Assembly (NCBI GenBank): GCA_029265715.1
Contig: JAJUGZ010000026.1
Coordinates: 1-44,440 of the forward strand
DNA length: 44,440 bases
DNA from: Bacteroidota bacterium
GTDB taxonomy: Bacteria > Bacteroidota > Bacteroidia > Bacteroidales > Prolixibacteraceae
Direction: 5' to 3'
This document shows, one piece after another, positions 17,770 through 25,052 of the stretch. The notes under the pieces were generated by a model that was not told where the DNA came from, searched no databases, and saw only the letters and a program-made list of their open reading frames with translations. A program made the translations under genes and the position numbers. How positions within the stretch are numbered: position 1 is the first letter of the stretch; each line of letters opens with the position of its first letter.

Positions 17770-19407
17770 ATGCCCAAAGGAATTTTTAATGTACCAATCG
17801 CTAAAAACGAACCGGTTAAATCGTATGCGCCTGGTTCTCCTGAGCGAGTTGAGTTGAAAAAGATGCTGGCCGAATTGCGGTCGAAAGAAGTGGAGTTGCC
17901 AATGATTATTGGGGGAAAAGAGATTACTACCGATCGCCGTGTCCGTATTTTCCCGCCCCATGAAATAAATCACACCCTGGGATATTATTATCAGGGCGAT
18001 TCTTCTCATGTTCAGATGGCTATCGATGCAGCCATGATGGCCAAAGAGCAGTGGAATGCCCTGGGATGGCAGCATCGCGCTGCAATTTTCCTGAAAGCAG
18101 CTGATTTGATTAGCGGTCCCTACCGCGCAAAAATCAATGCGGCAACCATGTTAGGACAATCAAAAAACGCTTTTCAGGCCGAAATTGACTCGGCTTGCGA
18201 ATTGGCCGACTTTTTCAGGTTTGGTGTTAAATGCATGACCGACATTTACCAGATGCAACCTGAATCGGCGCCCGGAATGTGGAATTACAACGAATTCAGG
18301 CCTCTGGAAGGGTTTGTCTATGCTTTAACCCCGTTTAACTTTACGTCAATTGCCGGAAACTTACCAGCAGCCCCGGCCATGATGGGAAATGTGGTTGTTT
18401 GGAAACCTTCGAAAACGGCTGTTTATTCTGCGGCAGTCATTATGGAAGTGTTTATGGAAGCCGGCCTACCGGATGGGGTGATCAACCTGGTTTATGCTTC
18501 GGGTCCTGCTGCAGCCGACGTGGTATTGCAGTCCCCTGATTTTGCAGGGATTCATTTTACCGGCTCAACCGGCGTTTTCCAGAGCATCTGGAAAACTATC
18601 GGGGAGAATATTTACAAATACAAATCATATCCCCGGATTGTCGGGGAAACAGGTGGTAAAGACTTTGTTTTTGCCGATCCGACTGCCGATCCACAGGCTG
18701 TGACAATTGCTTTGGTACGCGGTGCATTCGAGTACCAGGGGCAAAAATGCTCGGCCGCTTCGCGTGCGTATATTCCGATCAGCTTGTGGGATGATATTCG
18801 CGAACGGATGGGCCGGGAGCTGGCAACCGTGAAAATGGGGCCGCCGGAAGATTTTACCAATTTCGTGAACGCGGTTATCGACGAAGCATCGTTCAATAAA
18901 CTTTCAGGAGCCATTGACGATGCCCGCAAATCTCCGGATGCTGAAGTCATTTTTGGAGGGAAATGCGACAAATCAGTCGGTTATTTTATTGAACCAACGG
19001 TGATTTTAGCAAAACGCCCTGATTATGACACAATGGTGGAAGAGCTGTTCGGACCTGTACTGACCATCTATGTGTATGAAGATGAAAAAATAGACGAAAC
19101 ACTCGATATTCTGGATAAAACATCGGTTTATGCGTTAACTGGCGCTATTTTCTCTCAGAACAGGTACAGTATCGAAAAAATGACCAAGAAGCTGGAAAAT
19201 GCTGCCGGTAATTTCTACATCAACGATAAGCCAACAGGCGCTGTCGTGGGTCAGCAGCCATTCGGCGGGGCCCGTGGTTCTGGTACAAACGATAAAGCCG
19301 GATCGGTCTTTAACTTTTTGAGATGGATCTCCATCCGTACGATCAAGGAAACATTTGTTTCGGCTAAATCTTACACGTATCCCAACTTTCAGCCCGATCA
19401 GGAATAA
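17770..19407 (+). CDS. pruA: L-glutamate gamma-semialdehyde (1-pyrroline-5-carboxylate) dehydrogenase
   Basis: It oxidises glutamate semialdehyde to glutamate with NAD+, the second step of proline breakdown (EC 1.2.1.88). The 545-residue protein is of the stand-alone type. The aldehyde dehydrogenase fold shows the general base Glu293 (RIVGETGGKDF) and the catalytic thiol Cys327 (YQGQKCSAASR). It also shows the cofactor segments LTPFNFTSIAGN and VVWKPSKTA. The C-terminal QQPFGGARGSGTNDKAG is diagnostic of P5C dehydrogenases. Proline dehydrogenase is encoded at 770-1681 rather than next door. A terminator follows at 19421. Confidence 0.96.
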   Translation: MPKGIFNVPIAKNEPVKSYAPGSPERVELKKMLAELRSKEVELPMIIGGKEITTDRRVRIFPPHEINHTLGYYYQGDSSHVQMAIDAAMMAKEQWNALGWQHRAAIFLKAADLISGPYRAKINAATMLGQSKNAFQAEIDSACELADFFRFGVKCMTDIYQMQPESAPGMWNYNEFRPLEGFVYALTPFNFTSIAGNLPAAPAMMGNVVVWKPSKTAVYSAAVIMEVFMEAGLPDGVINLVYASGPAAADVVLQSPDFAGIHFTGSTGVFQSIWKTIGENIYKYKSYPRIVGETGGKDFVFADPTADPQAVTIALVRGAFEYQGQKCSAASRAYIPISLWDDIRERMGRELATVKMGPPEDFTNFVNAVIDEASFNKLSGAIDDARKSPDAEVIFGGKCDKSVGYFIEPTVILAKRPDYDTMVEELFGPVLTIYVYEDEKIDETLDILDKTSVYALTGAIFSQNRYSIEKMTKKLENAAGNFYINDKPTGAVVGQQPFGGARGSGTNDKAGSVFNFLRWISIRTIKETFVSAKSYTYPNFQPDQE

Positions 19408-19420
19408 AAAATACGGAGGG

Positions 19421-19446
19421 AAGGGGGTGTTTTTCACCTCCTTTTT
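19421..19446 (+). terminator. Intrinsic terminator after pruA
   Basis: AAGGGGGTG (19421-19429) pairs with CACCTCCTT (19435-19443, one G-T wobble) around a T-rich loop, and a T-run follows. Confidence 0.75.
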
Positions 19447-19576
19447 TCTTTTCCCGCCTTAGCATTAGTCTATCATGTGATGACTGGATCCCGGGGAAGC
19501 TTCAACTTCTTCCCAAACTTAAATTCTGCTTTCAGATTATTTTCTGTTGAAAAGTTCAACTTTCAATTGAATAATT

Positions 19577-19584
19577 TACCTTTG
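19577..19584 (+). promoter_or_regulatory. Possible -7 box of the FtsB/DivIC-like gene
   Basis: TACCTTTG matches TAnnTTTG exactly and lies 17 bases before the ATG at 19601. The nearest TTG upstream is too far (27 bases), so only the -7 element is supported. A small inverted repeat GTTGAA-AAG-TTCAAC lies just upstream. Confidence 0.4.
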
Positions 19585-19600
19585 CTGAAAACAGGTTGAA

Positions 19601-19909
19601 ATGTCTTTTAAATCAGTCATCAGAGTCGTATTATCCATGAGAACAGGCAAGTATGTGATTGCCTTGATTGGCTTTGCTGCATGGATTGGATATTTTGACG
19701 AACACAACATCATTCAACATCTGGAAGACAAAAAACGTTTGGAGCAGCTAAAAGAACAGCAGGTTTTTCTGAAGAACAAGATAAAATCAGACAAACAGAA
19801 ACTTGAAGAGCTGCAGACCAGCAAAGAAACGCTCGAGAAATTTGCCCGGGAGCAGTTTCAGATGAAAAAGCCGAATGAGGAAGTTTTCCTGATCGTGGAA
19901 GAAAAGTAG
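19601..19909 (+). CDS. FtsB/DivIC-like septum formation initiator protein
   Basis: These small bitopic proteins join the divisome and bridge FtsL and FtsQ in septal peptidoglycan control. The 102 residues show a short cytoplasmic N-terminus and one membrane helix (about 18-34, YVIALIGFAAWIGYF). A coiled-coil rich in Glu, Lys and Gln follows (about 43-80). The family end motif is EKFAREQFQMKKPNEEVFLI, where the 'ARE-x-x-x-MKKPNEDVF' pattern is characteristic in Bacteroidota. Monocistronic by spacing. Confidence 0.87.
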   Translation: MSFKSVIRVVLSMRTGKYVIALIGFAAWIGYFDEHNIIQHLEDKKRLEQLKEQQVFLKNKIKSDKQKLEELQTSKETLEKFAREQFQMKKPNEEVFLIVEEK

Positions 19910-20068
19910 TTTTTAAGCGATTTTTGAATTTTTATCCGGGCCTAAAAAAAAATCCTGGTTCCGTAACATTTCATTACCAGTCATTTCATTTATTCGATCA
20001 ACCCCACAGAATGCGTCAACTATTTGATAAGTGCCTCAATTGTATTAAATTGTATTAAGAAATTTGTG

Positions 20069-20662
20069 ATGAACCTGAACATTGACATATTTCGGATTGA
20101 GACCAATCATGTTGCTCCGGAAAAAGGGCGGATTTTAATTGCGGAGCCTTTTTTACCGGGAAGCTACTTTAACAGGTCGATAGTATTGCTGGTTTCGTAC
20201 AGCAAGCAGGGGGCTGTCGGGTTTATCCTGAACAAGAAGGTTGATTATCCGATCGACGAACTAGTCGCTGAATTTCCTGATTTTGAGTCGCAATTGTATA
20301 TTGGAGGGCCTGTTGGGACCGACTCTATTTTTTTTATTCACTCTTTGGGCGAAGCCATTCCGGGTAGCCTTCATATTGTCGGGAATCTCTATTGGGGAGG
20401 AGATTTTGAGGTGCTGAAGCAACAAATCAGACTGGGTCTTGTATCTTCCGGGCAAGTTCGTTTCTTCTTGGGGTACTCCGGATGGGACGCCGGCCAGCTC
20501 GATGAAGAAATCAGGGAAAATTCCTGGTTGGTGGCCGAGTCGAGTGAAGAATTGGTGTTGAAAGCTCCGAACGAAAAAGATCTTTGGCTGGAAACCGTGA
20601 AGCAGTTGGGTGGGAAATATTCGTTGTGGGAGAATTTCCCTGAAAATCCGTCACTTAACTGA
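20069..20662 (+). CDS. YqgE/AlgH family protein
   Basis: The YqgE/AlgH family is conserved but of unclear biochemical role; AlgH was linked to alginate regulation in Pseudomonas. The 197-residue protein has the family signatures: GRILIAEPFLPGSYFNRSIVLLV (starts GRILIAEPF), AVGFILNK, LYIGGPVGTDSIFFIHS and FFLGYSGWDAGQLDEEI. A longer frame begins at 20024, but the conserved N-terminus and ATG at 20069 give the usual length. The stop lies 6 bases from the stop of the convergent gene at 20669. Confidence 0.9.
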   Translation: MNLNIDIFRIETNHVAPEKGRILIAEPFLPGSYFNRSIVLLVSYSKQGAVGFILNKKVDYPIDELVAEFPDFESQLYIGGPVGTDSIFFIHSLGEAIPGSLHIVGNLYWGGDFEVLKQQIRLGLVSSGQVRFFLGYSGWDAGQLDEEIRENSWLVAESSEELVLKAPNEKDLWLETVKQLGGKYSLWENFPENPSLN

Positions 20663-20668
20663 ATCTTG

Positions 20669-21514
20669 TTATTGATTGGCGTTTGCCAGACTTGAAACCC
20701 AGTTGTTTAACGAGGACGACAGCAACCTCGAAGTTTTATTGAAATATCTTTTCTCCTGGAACCCGATTATCCAGCGAATGCCAAATAGCGAATCGGCTAA
20801 AAATAATTCATCAGCATCTCGTAGTATGTTTATCGAAATGTGGTCAAGTTCCCTGACCGGGAAGTTTTGTTTTTCAAATAATTCAAAGAATATTTGGCGG
20901 GCCGGGTCGATGTAGGCCCCGCTTTCGACCGATGCCGTGTAAATCTGGTTGTTCTTTAAAAAATACAAATTCGAGCCCGGTATTTCCAGAATCGAATCGT
21001 CGGGGTTTGTGACTGCCAGTAAATCACACTCATAGTCGGGTTTATGCATGAGCATAATTTTCCAGAGAGGATCCGACCCGATATCCAGGTTCGAGAGAGG
21101 CGAGATGGACTTGGTCACCAGCGGAAACACGTCGATATGTAAGCCGGTGGTATTGAATTGAAAATCATTTTCCGGGAGCCGTTCCGGAAATATGATCCAT
21201 TGCAGTTGCCCGTTTGCCAGGTAAAATCTGACTTGAAGGATCGCGCTGTTGAAAAGTTTATTTTTGACTAAGGTTCGGTCGAGCTGCCGCTTCAGTCCTG
21301 CGGCTTCGTCGGTCAAATATTCAGGAACCGGAAGGTTGAACAACAAACATTTGAACCGGACAACCTCAAGCCATTGGGTGAAAAACGGGAATAAATTGCG
21401 AACAGCCCTTAACTTTTCTGTAAACAGAAAGCTATCGGTTTCTTCCGTCAAAAAAAGCAATTCTTCTTTCAGAATGAATTGTCCGTTTCGGAGAATGTAG
21501 ACCGGTGTTCCCAT
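20669..21514 (-). CDS. Class IV aminotransferase-fold protein lacking the PLP lysine
   Basis: The 281-residue sequence follows the class IV fold (PabC, branched-chain and D-amino acid aminotransferases). Clear alignment marks are SPLSNL at 138-143 and GSNLYFLKNNQIYTAS (about 180-195), the latter matching the family (S)SNLF-V-NG-IYTP. In active members SNL is followed by the Schiff-base lysine (SNLKT or SNLKS); here it reads SNLDIGSD, with Asp144 in that position. It therefore probably cannot form the usual PLP aldimine. The N-terminal 'G-x-FET-R' motif is also poorly kept. ATG 21514 overlaps the upstream stop (TAATG) and is chosen over the longer frame to 21703. Last gene of the amn-holA operon; an aminodeoxychorismate lyase ancestor is likely. 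Confidence 0.72.
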   Translation of the reverse strand: MGTPVYILRNGQFILKEELLFLTEETDSFLFTEKLRAVRNLFPFFTQWLEVVRFKCLLFNLPVPEYLTDEAAGLKRQLDRTLVKNKLFNSAILQVRFYLANGQLQWIIFPERLPENDFQFNTTGLHIDVFPLVTKSISPLSNLDIGSDPLWKIMLMHKPDYECDLLAVTNPDDSILEIPGSNLYFLKNNQIYTASVESGAYIDPARQIFFELFEKQNFPVRELDHISINILRDADELFLADSLFGIRWIIGFQEKRYFNKTSRLLSSSLNNWVSSLANANQ

Positions 21515-22002
21515 TAGATTAATTTTTCGATAAACGGGTACATGTTTTGGTTGGCAGTAATTTGAATGCCTTTTAACCCGGCTGCTTGTGCCGCCTGCAT
21601 GTCTGTTTCGCTGTCGCCGATGAACCAGGAAATGGCCGGGTCGATGTCGTATTTGGCCATCAATTTTTCGATCATGATCGAACCGGGCTTGCGGCACAGG
21701 CATTTGCTAATCTGGTCGTGGTGCGGACAGAAGGCAAAATCGGTAATGGTAATGCCAACCTTGGCAAAGTCGTAGGCAATCAGTTGGTGCAAAGCCATAA
21801 TATCTTTTTCGGTATAAATACCTTTTGCAATTCCGCCCTGGTTACTTACCACAAATAGCTTATATCCGGCACTCTGCAAATGATTCAGATTGGCAAAGAT
21901 TCCATCGATATATTCCAGTTGCGATGCTTGCCAAATGTAATAGTGTCTGGCATTGTTCACAATAACTCCGTCGCGGTCGAGAAAAATTGCTTTTGCCCTC
22001 AT
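21514..22002 (-). CDS. gmhB: HAD-IIIA histidinol/heptose-bisphosphate phosphatase (GmhB-like)
   Basis: This family removes a phosphate from D-glycero-D-manno-heptose 1,7-bisphosphate in LPS heptose synthesis; the paralogue in HisB acts on histidinol phosphate. The 162-residue protein has HAD motif I FLDRDGVI with nucleophile Asp9 and Asp11, and motif II VVSNQGGIAKG. A zinc-binding loop CPHHDQISKCLCRKP has the C-x-H...C-x-C arrangement typical of GmhB. Motif IV is FIGDSETDMQAA. It overlaps the rhomboid gene upstream by 4 bases (ATGA) and the next gene by 1 base, so translation is coupled. The exact substrate is inferred. Confidence 0.85.
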   Translation of the reverse strand: MRAKAIFLDRDGVIVNNARHYYIWQASQLEYIDGIFANLNHLQSAGYKLFVVSNQGGIAKGIYTEKDIMALHQLIAYDFAKVGITITDFAFCPHHDQISKCLCRKPGSIMIEKLMAKYDIDPAISWFIGDSETDMQAAQAAGLKGIQITANQNMYPFIEKLI

Positions 22003-22607
22003 TGCAGTTTGAAAAGTTTGTCAACAAATTGTTCGAACAGGTGAAAATCAATCAAAATGGGAAAAATAAAACCATAAACGGCTCCTAAAAAATGGGCGTC
22101 GTGGGCTACGTTATCGGCTCCTTTCCGGCTCATGTGATAGGAATAAGCCAGGTACAGCAGGGCAAATACAATTCCCGGGATGGGCAACACACCGAAAAAC
22201 AGGATATCATTCCAAGGGTCGAAAAAGATGGCCGAGAACAGAATCGCTGAAACAGCTCCGGAAGCGCCAACTGCGTTGTAATAATAATCGTTCCGGTAAC
22301 GAAACAGGGCGTACAGGTTCGAGACCAGAATGCCGCCAAAATAAAGTAATGCAAAATATTTGATGTGATTCCCGCCGAAATAGTATTTGAAATACGTTTC
22401 GATGGCCGATCCGAACGAGAATAAAACAATCATGTTTACAATCAGGTGTTCCCAATTAGCGTGGACAAACGCATGGGTGACGAGGCGATGGAACTCTTTC
22501 CGGTGATAAACGTTGCTAGCGTTAAACTGAAGTTTTTCCATCAGTTTGGCATTGTTGAACGCCGCAAACGAAACGGCGACAGTTATAATGATTAAAATAA
22601 TGGTCAT
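21999..22607 (-). CDS. Rhomboid family intramembrane serine protease
   Basis: Rhomboids cleave membrane proteins within the bilayer. The 202-residue protein has six hydrophobic helices. Conserved elements are HRLVTHAFVHANWEHLIVNM (His45 and others in the H-x-x-x-x-H-L-x-x-N oxyanion region), the catalytic GASGAV with Ser116, and VAHDAHFLGAVYGF with the catalytic His172. No additional soluble domain is present. It lies in the amn-holA operon 9 bases after holA and overlaps the phosphatase gene by 4 bases. Substrate unknown. Confidence 0.92.
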   Translation of the reverse strand: MTIILIIITVAVSFAAFNNAKLMEKLQFNASNVYHRKEFHRLVTHAFVHANWEHLIVNMIVLFSFGSAIETYFKYYFGGNHIKYFALLYFGGILVSNLYALFRYRNDYYYNAVGASGAVSAILFSAIFFDPWNDILFFGVLPIPGIVFALLYLAYSYHMSRKGADNVAHDAHFLGAVYGFIFPILIDFHLFEQFVDKLFKLQ

Positions 22608-22616
22608 GACGGATTG

Positions 22617-23621
22617 TTAATGTAAAATTCTGTAGATCATTTCTTTCTGGAGATCTTCCGGCGAAGTTGATACGTTGCCCAAGCCTTTTGATTTCATGTC
22701 GTATTCGCGCAGGATATCGACAATCTCGACCAGCTTTTTGATGTTGTAGTTTTTAGCCGCCAGCACATACGATTTCACAAAAAAGGGGCTTACCTGAAGG
22801 GCCGAGGCAACGGCATTCTGAGATTTGTCTTCCATGAAATGATAAACCAGCAGTTTTGAAAAATACTGGAACAGGGAAGAAATGGTGCGTTGAATCGGAT
22901 TGGCGGTATTGTTGGCCCCAAAGTAGTTGATAATCCGATTGGCCTTCAGGATGTTGCGTTCGCCAATTGCATTCTGAAGCTCGAAAATGTTGAATTCTTT
23001 ACTGATTCCGATGTTCTTTTCGACATGATCGGGAGTAATCTGTGTTCCCGGGGGGAGCGAAATGATTAATTTGTCGAGTTCGTTGGCAACTTTGCTCAGG
23101 TCGGTTCCCAGAAATTCGGAAAGCATCGCCGATGCTTGTGGCGAAATGCTGTAGTTTTGCGCTTTCAGGTATTGACTGATCCAGGCCGGCAGCTGGTTGT
23201 CGTATATTTTTTTTGATTCGAATAGTACTCCTTTCTGGTCGAGCAGCTTGGCAAAGGTTTTTCGTTTATCGATGGTTTTGTACTTGTAGTTGATGACCAG
23301 GATTGTTGAATTCAACGGGTTCCTGATGTATGGTTCCAGATCTTCAATCTTCTTGATTTCCTGAGCTTCCCGAACGATAATCACCTGATGGTTGGCCATC
23401 ATCGGGAAACGGCGGGCGTTCGAAATAATTGTTTCCGGAGCTGTGTCTTTTCCATAAAGGATTGTCTGGTTAAAACCTTTCTCGGCCTCGGTTAAGACAT
23501 TGGCCGTAATGTAGTCTGATATCTTATCGATGAAATAGGCTTCTTCTCCCATCAGGAAATAAACCGGATGGTAAATTTTATTTCGCAGATTACTTATTAT
23601 TTCTTCAAAAGTCATGGGCAA
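22617..23621 (-). CDS. holA: DNA polymerase III subunit delta
   Basis: HolA is the clamp-loader subunit that opens the beta sliding clamp. The 334-residue protein begins MPMTFEEIISNLRNKIYHPVYFLMGEEAYFID (starts MPMTFEEI), and the YFLMGEE element is typical of delta. The sensor-like AAA+ domain contains FPMMANHQVIIVREAQ, and the C-terminal collar domain contains NIFELQNAIGERN. Full length for the Bacteroidota form. Amn lies 6 bases upstream and the rhomboid gene 9 bases downstream. Confidence 0.92.
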   Translation of the reverse strand: MPMTFEEIISNLRNKIYHPVYFLMGEEAYFIDKISDYITANVLTEAEKGFNQTILYGKDTAPETIISNARRFPMMANHQVIIVREAQEIKKIEDLEPYIRNPLNSTILVINYKYKTIDKRKTFAKLLDQKGVLFESKKIYDNQLPAWISQYLKAQNYSISPQASAMLSEFLGTDLSKVANELDKLIISLPPGTQITPDHVEKNIGISKEFNIFELQNAIGERNILKANRIINYFGANNTANPIQRTISSLFQYFSKLLVYHFMEDKSQNAVASALQVSPFFVKSYVLAAKNYNIKKLVEIVDILREYDMKSKGLGNVSTSPEDLQKEMIYRILH

Positions 23622-23627
23622 AGAGAA

Positions 23628-24398
23628 TTAAAAACGCATGTGTTTGACCGACTCGCGGTTGTTTTTTATTTCGAGTAGTGCTTCGATCCCGATTGTTAAA
23701 TGATCTTGAACAAAGGTGCTGGTTACTTTTTTGTCGCTCTCTTCGGTCTTCACCCCGGTTGAAATCATGGGTTGGTCGGAAACCAGCAGGAGAGCCCCCG
23801 ATGGGATTTGGTTGGCAAAACCAACCGTGAAAATGGTTGCTGTTTCCATATCGATGGCGATGGCGCGTGTTTTTTCCAGGTACTTCTTAAAACGGTCGTC
23901 GTATTCCCAAACCCGTTTATTGGTTGTATAAACGGTCCCGGTCCAGTAATCGCGCTGATGGTTGCGGATAGCAGTCGATACGGCGCGTTGCAGGTTAAAG
24001 GCTGGTAAAGCCGGAATTTCGGCTGGCAGATAATCATTGGACGTACCGTCGCTCCGGATGGCTGCAATCGGGAGGATCAGGTCGCCCAGTTTATTTTTCG
24101 ATTTCAACCCGCCACATTTACCCAGGAACAGGGCGGCCCTGGGGTGTATTGCGCTGAGCAGATCCATGATTGTTGCTGCATTCGGACTGCCCATGCCAAA
24201 GTTGATGATGGTGATGCCTTCGGCTGTTGCGTTGGGCATGTTCCGGTTTTCGCCTACGATCGGGACATTGAATTTTTCGGCAAACAGCTCGATGTAGTAC
24301 TGAAAATTGGTGAGCAAAATATGTTCGCCAAATTCATCCAATGGCCTTCCGGTATAGCGGGGAAGCCAGTTCTCAACTATTTCCTGTTTTGTCTTCAT
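23628..24398 (-). CDS. amn: AMP nucleosidase (short Bacteroidota form)
   Basis: It splits AMP into adenine and ribose 5-phosphate and so regulates the adenylate pool. The 256-residue protein belongs to the nucleoside phosphorylase fold. Evidence is the purine-binding INFGMGSPNAATIMDLL, the phosphate-side LFLGKCGGL, and AIDMETATIFTVGF with the family Glu. The ribose-binding Asp lies in LLLVSDQPM. It lacks the extra N-terminal domain of the E. coli enzyme, as usual in this phylum. First gene of the operon ending at 20669 and divergent from the HSDR_N gene. Confidence 0.88.
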   Translation of the reverse strand: MKTKQEIVENWLPRYTGRPLDEFGEHILLTNFQYYIELFAEKFNVPIVGENRNMPNATAEGITIINFGMGSPNAATIMDLLSAIHPRAALFLGKCGGLKSKNKLGDLILPIAAIRSDGTSNDYLPAEIPALPAFNLQRAVSTAIRNHQRDYWTGTVYTTNKRVWEYDDRFKKYLEKTRAIAIDMETATIFTVGFANQIPSGALLLVSDQPMISTGVKTEESDKKVTSTFVQDHLTIGIEALLEIKNNRESVKHMRF

Positions 24399-24483
24399 TA
24401 TCGTATTTTTGGCTGTTTGCTCCGGAAAACCATCAAGGTGGAATTTACCGGAATCTGGTATTTTTTATTTCTTTGAAAGTACA

Positions 24484-24510
24484 CAAAAATACAAACTTTG
24501 TTCAGGGCAA
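24484..24510 (-). promoter_or_regulatory. Possible promoter of the amn-holA operon
   Basis: On the minus strand TATTTTTG (24484-24491) matches TAnnTTTG, with a TTG (24508-24510) only 16 bases upstream. This is shorter than the usual spacing. It lies about 86 bases before the amn start. Confidence 0.35.
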
Positions 24511-24512
24511 TC

Positions 24513-24971
24513 ATGCAAAAACTCAATTTACCGCAATATTCCTTTCAGGTAAAAAGCTCCGACGGGAAAGAACAGATTTTTGATCTGCTCCGGAAAAAGT
24601 ATGTCAGGCTGACCCCGGAAGAATGGGTGCGGCAAAACTTCATCCGCTATCTGGTCGAAGAAAAAGGTTATCCTTCAGCGTTGATGGTTGTTGAAGCGGG
24701 TGTCAACATCAACAACAACCCGCTCCGGGCCGATCTGATTGTTTACGGACGCTCGGGCTTGCCGCTTGTGGCTGCTGAATTTAAGGCCCCTTCGGTAAAA
24801 ATTACCCAGCAAACGTTCGATCAGATTGTACGTTACAACATGCAGCTGAAGGTTCGGTTTTTGATGGTTAGCAATGGGTTGCTTCACTATTGCTGCCAGA
24901 TCGATTACGCAACCAATTCATATAGTTTCTTGCCCGACATTCCTGATTTTGGACAGATCAACGGGGGATAA
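24513..24971 (+). CDS. Stand-alone type I restriction R-subunit N-terminal domain (HSDR_N-like nuclease fold)
   Basis: The 152-residue protein corresponds to the nuclease-type N-terminal domain of type I restriction R subunits, without helicase domains. The PD-(D/E)xK core appears intact: Asp74 (LRADLIVYG), Glu89 and Lys91 (LVAAEFKAP), with a Glu pair at 49-50 in the preceding helix. A C-terminal region KVRFLMVSNGLLHYCCQIDY continues the fold. It is not part of a restriction operon; it is divergent from amn-holA. From memory this stand-alone form is common in Bacteroidota, with no assigned role. ATG 24513 is preferred over an upstream TTG at 24498. Confidence 0.82.
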   Translation: MQKLNLPQYSFQVKSSDGKEQIFDLLRKKYVRLTPEEWVRQNFIRYLVEEKGYPSALMVVEAGVNINNNPLRADLIVYGRSGLPLVAAEFKAPSVKITQQTFDQIVRYNMQLKVRFLMVSNGLLHYCCQIDYATNSYSFLPDIPDFGQINGG

Positions 24972-24982
24972 AACCGTTGTTA

Positions 24983-25036
24983 AAAGCAAACGGGGAAGCG
25001 TATTGGCATTGCAATATCTTCCCCGCTTGCTTTGTT
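24983..25036. terminator. Bidirectional terminator between HSDR_N and SulP genes
   Basis: AAAGCAA-a-CGGGGAAG (24983-24998) pairs with CTTCCCCG-c-TTGCTTT (25018-25033): 15 base pairs with one mismatch and a 19-base loop, T-rich on both exits. It sits between convergent genes. Confidence 0.8.
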
Positions 25037-25052
25037 TTAAATAGTTAGGAGA

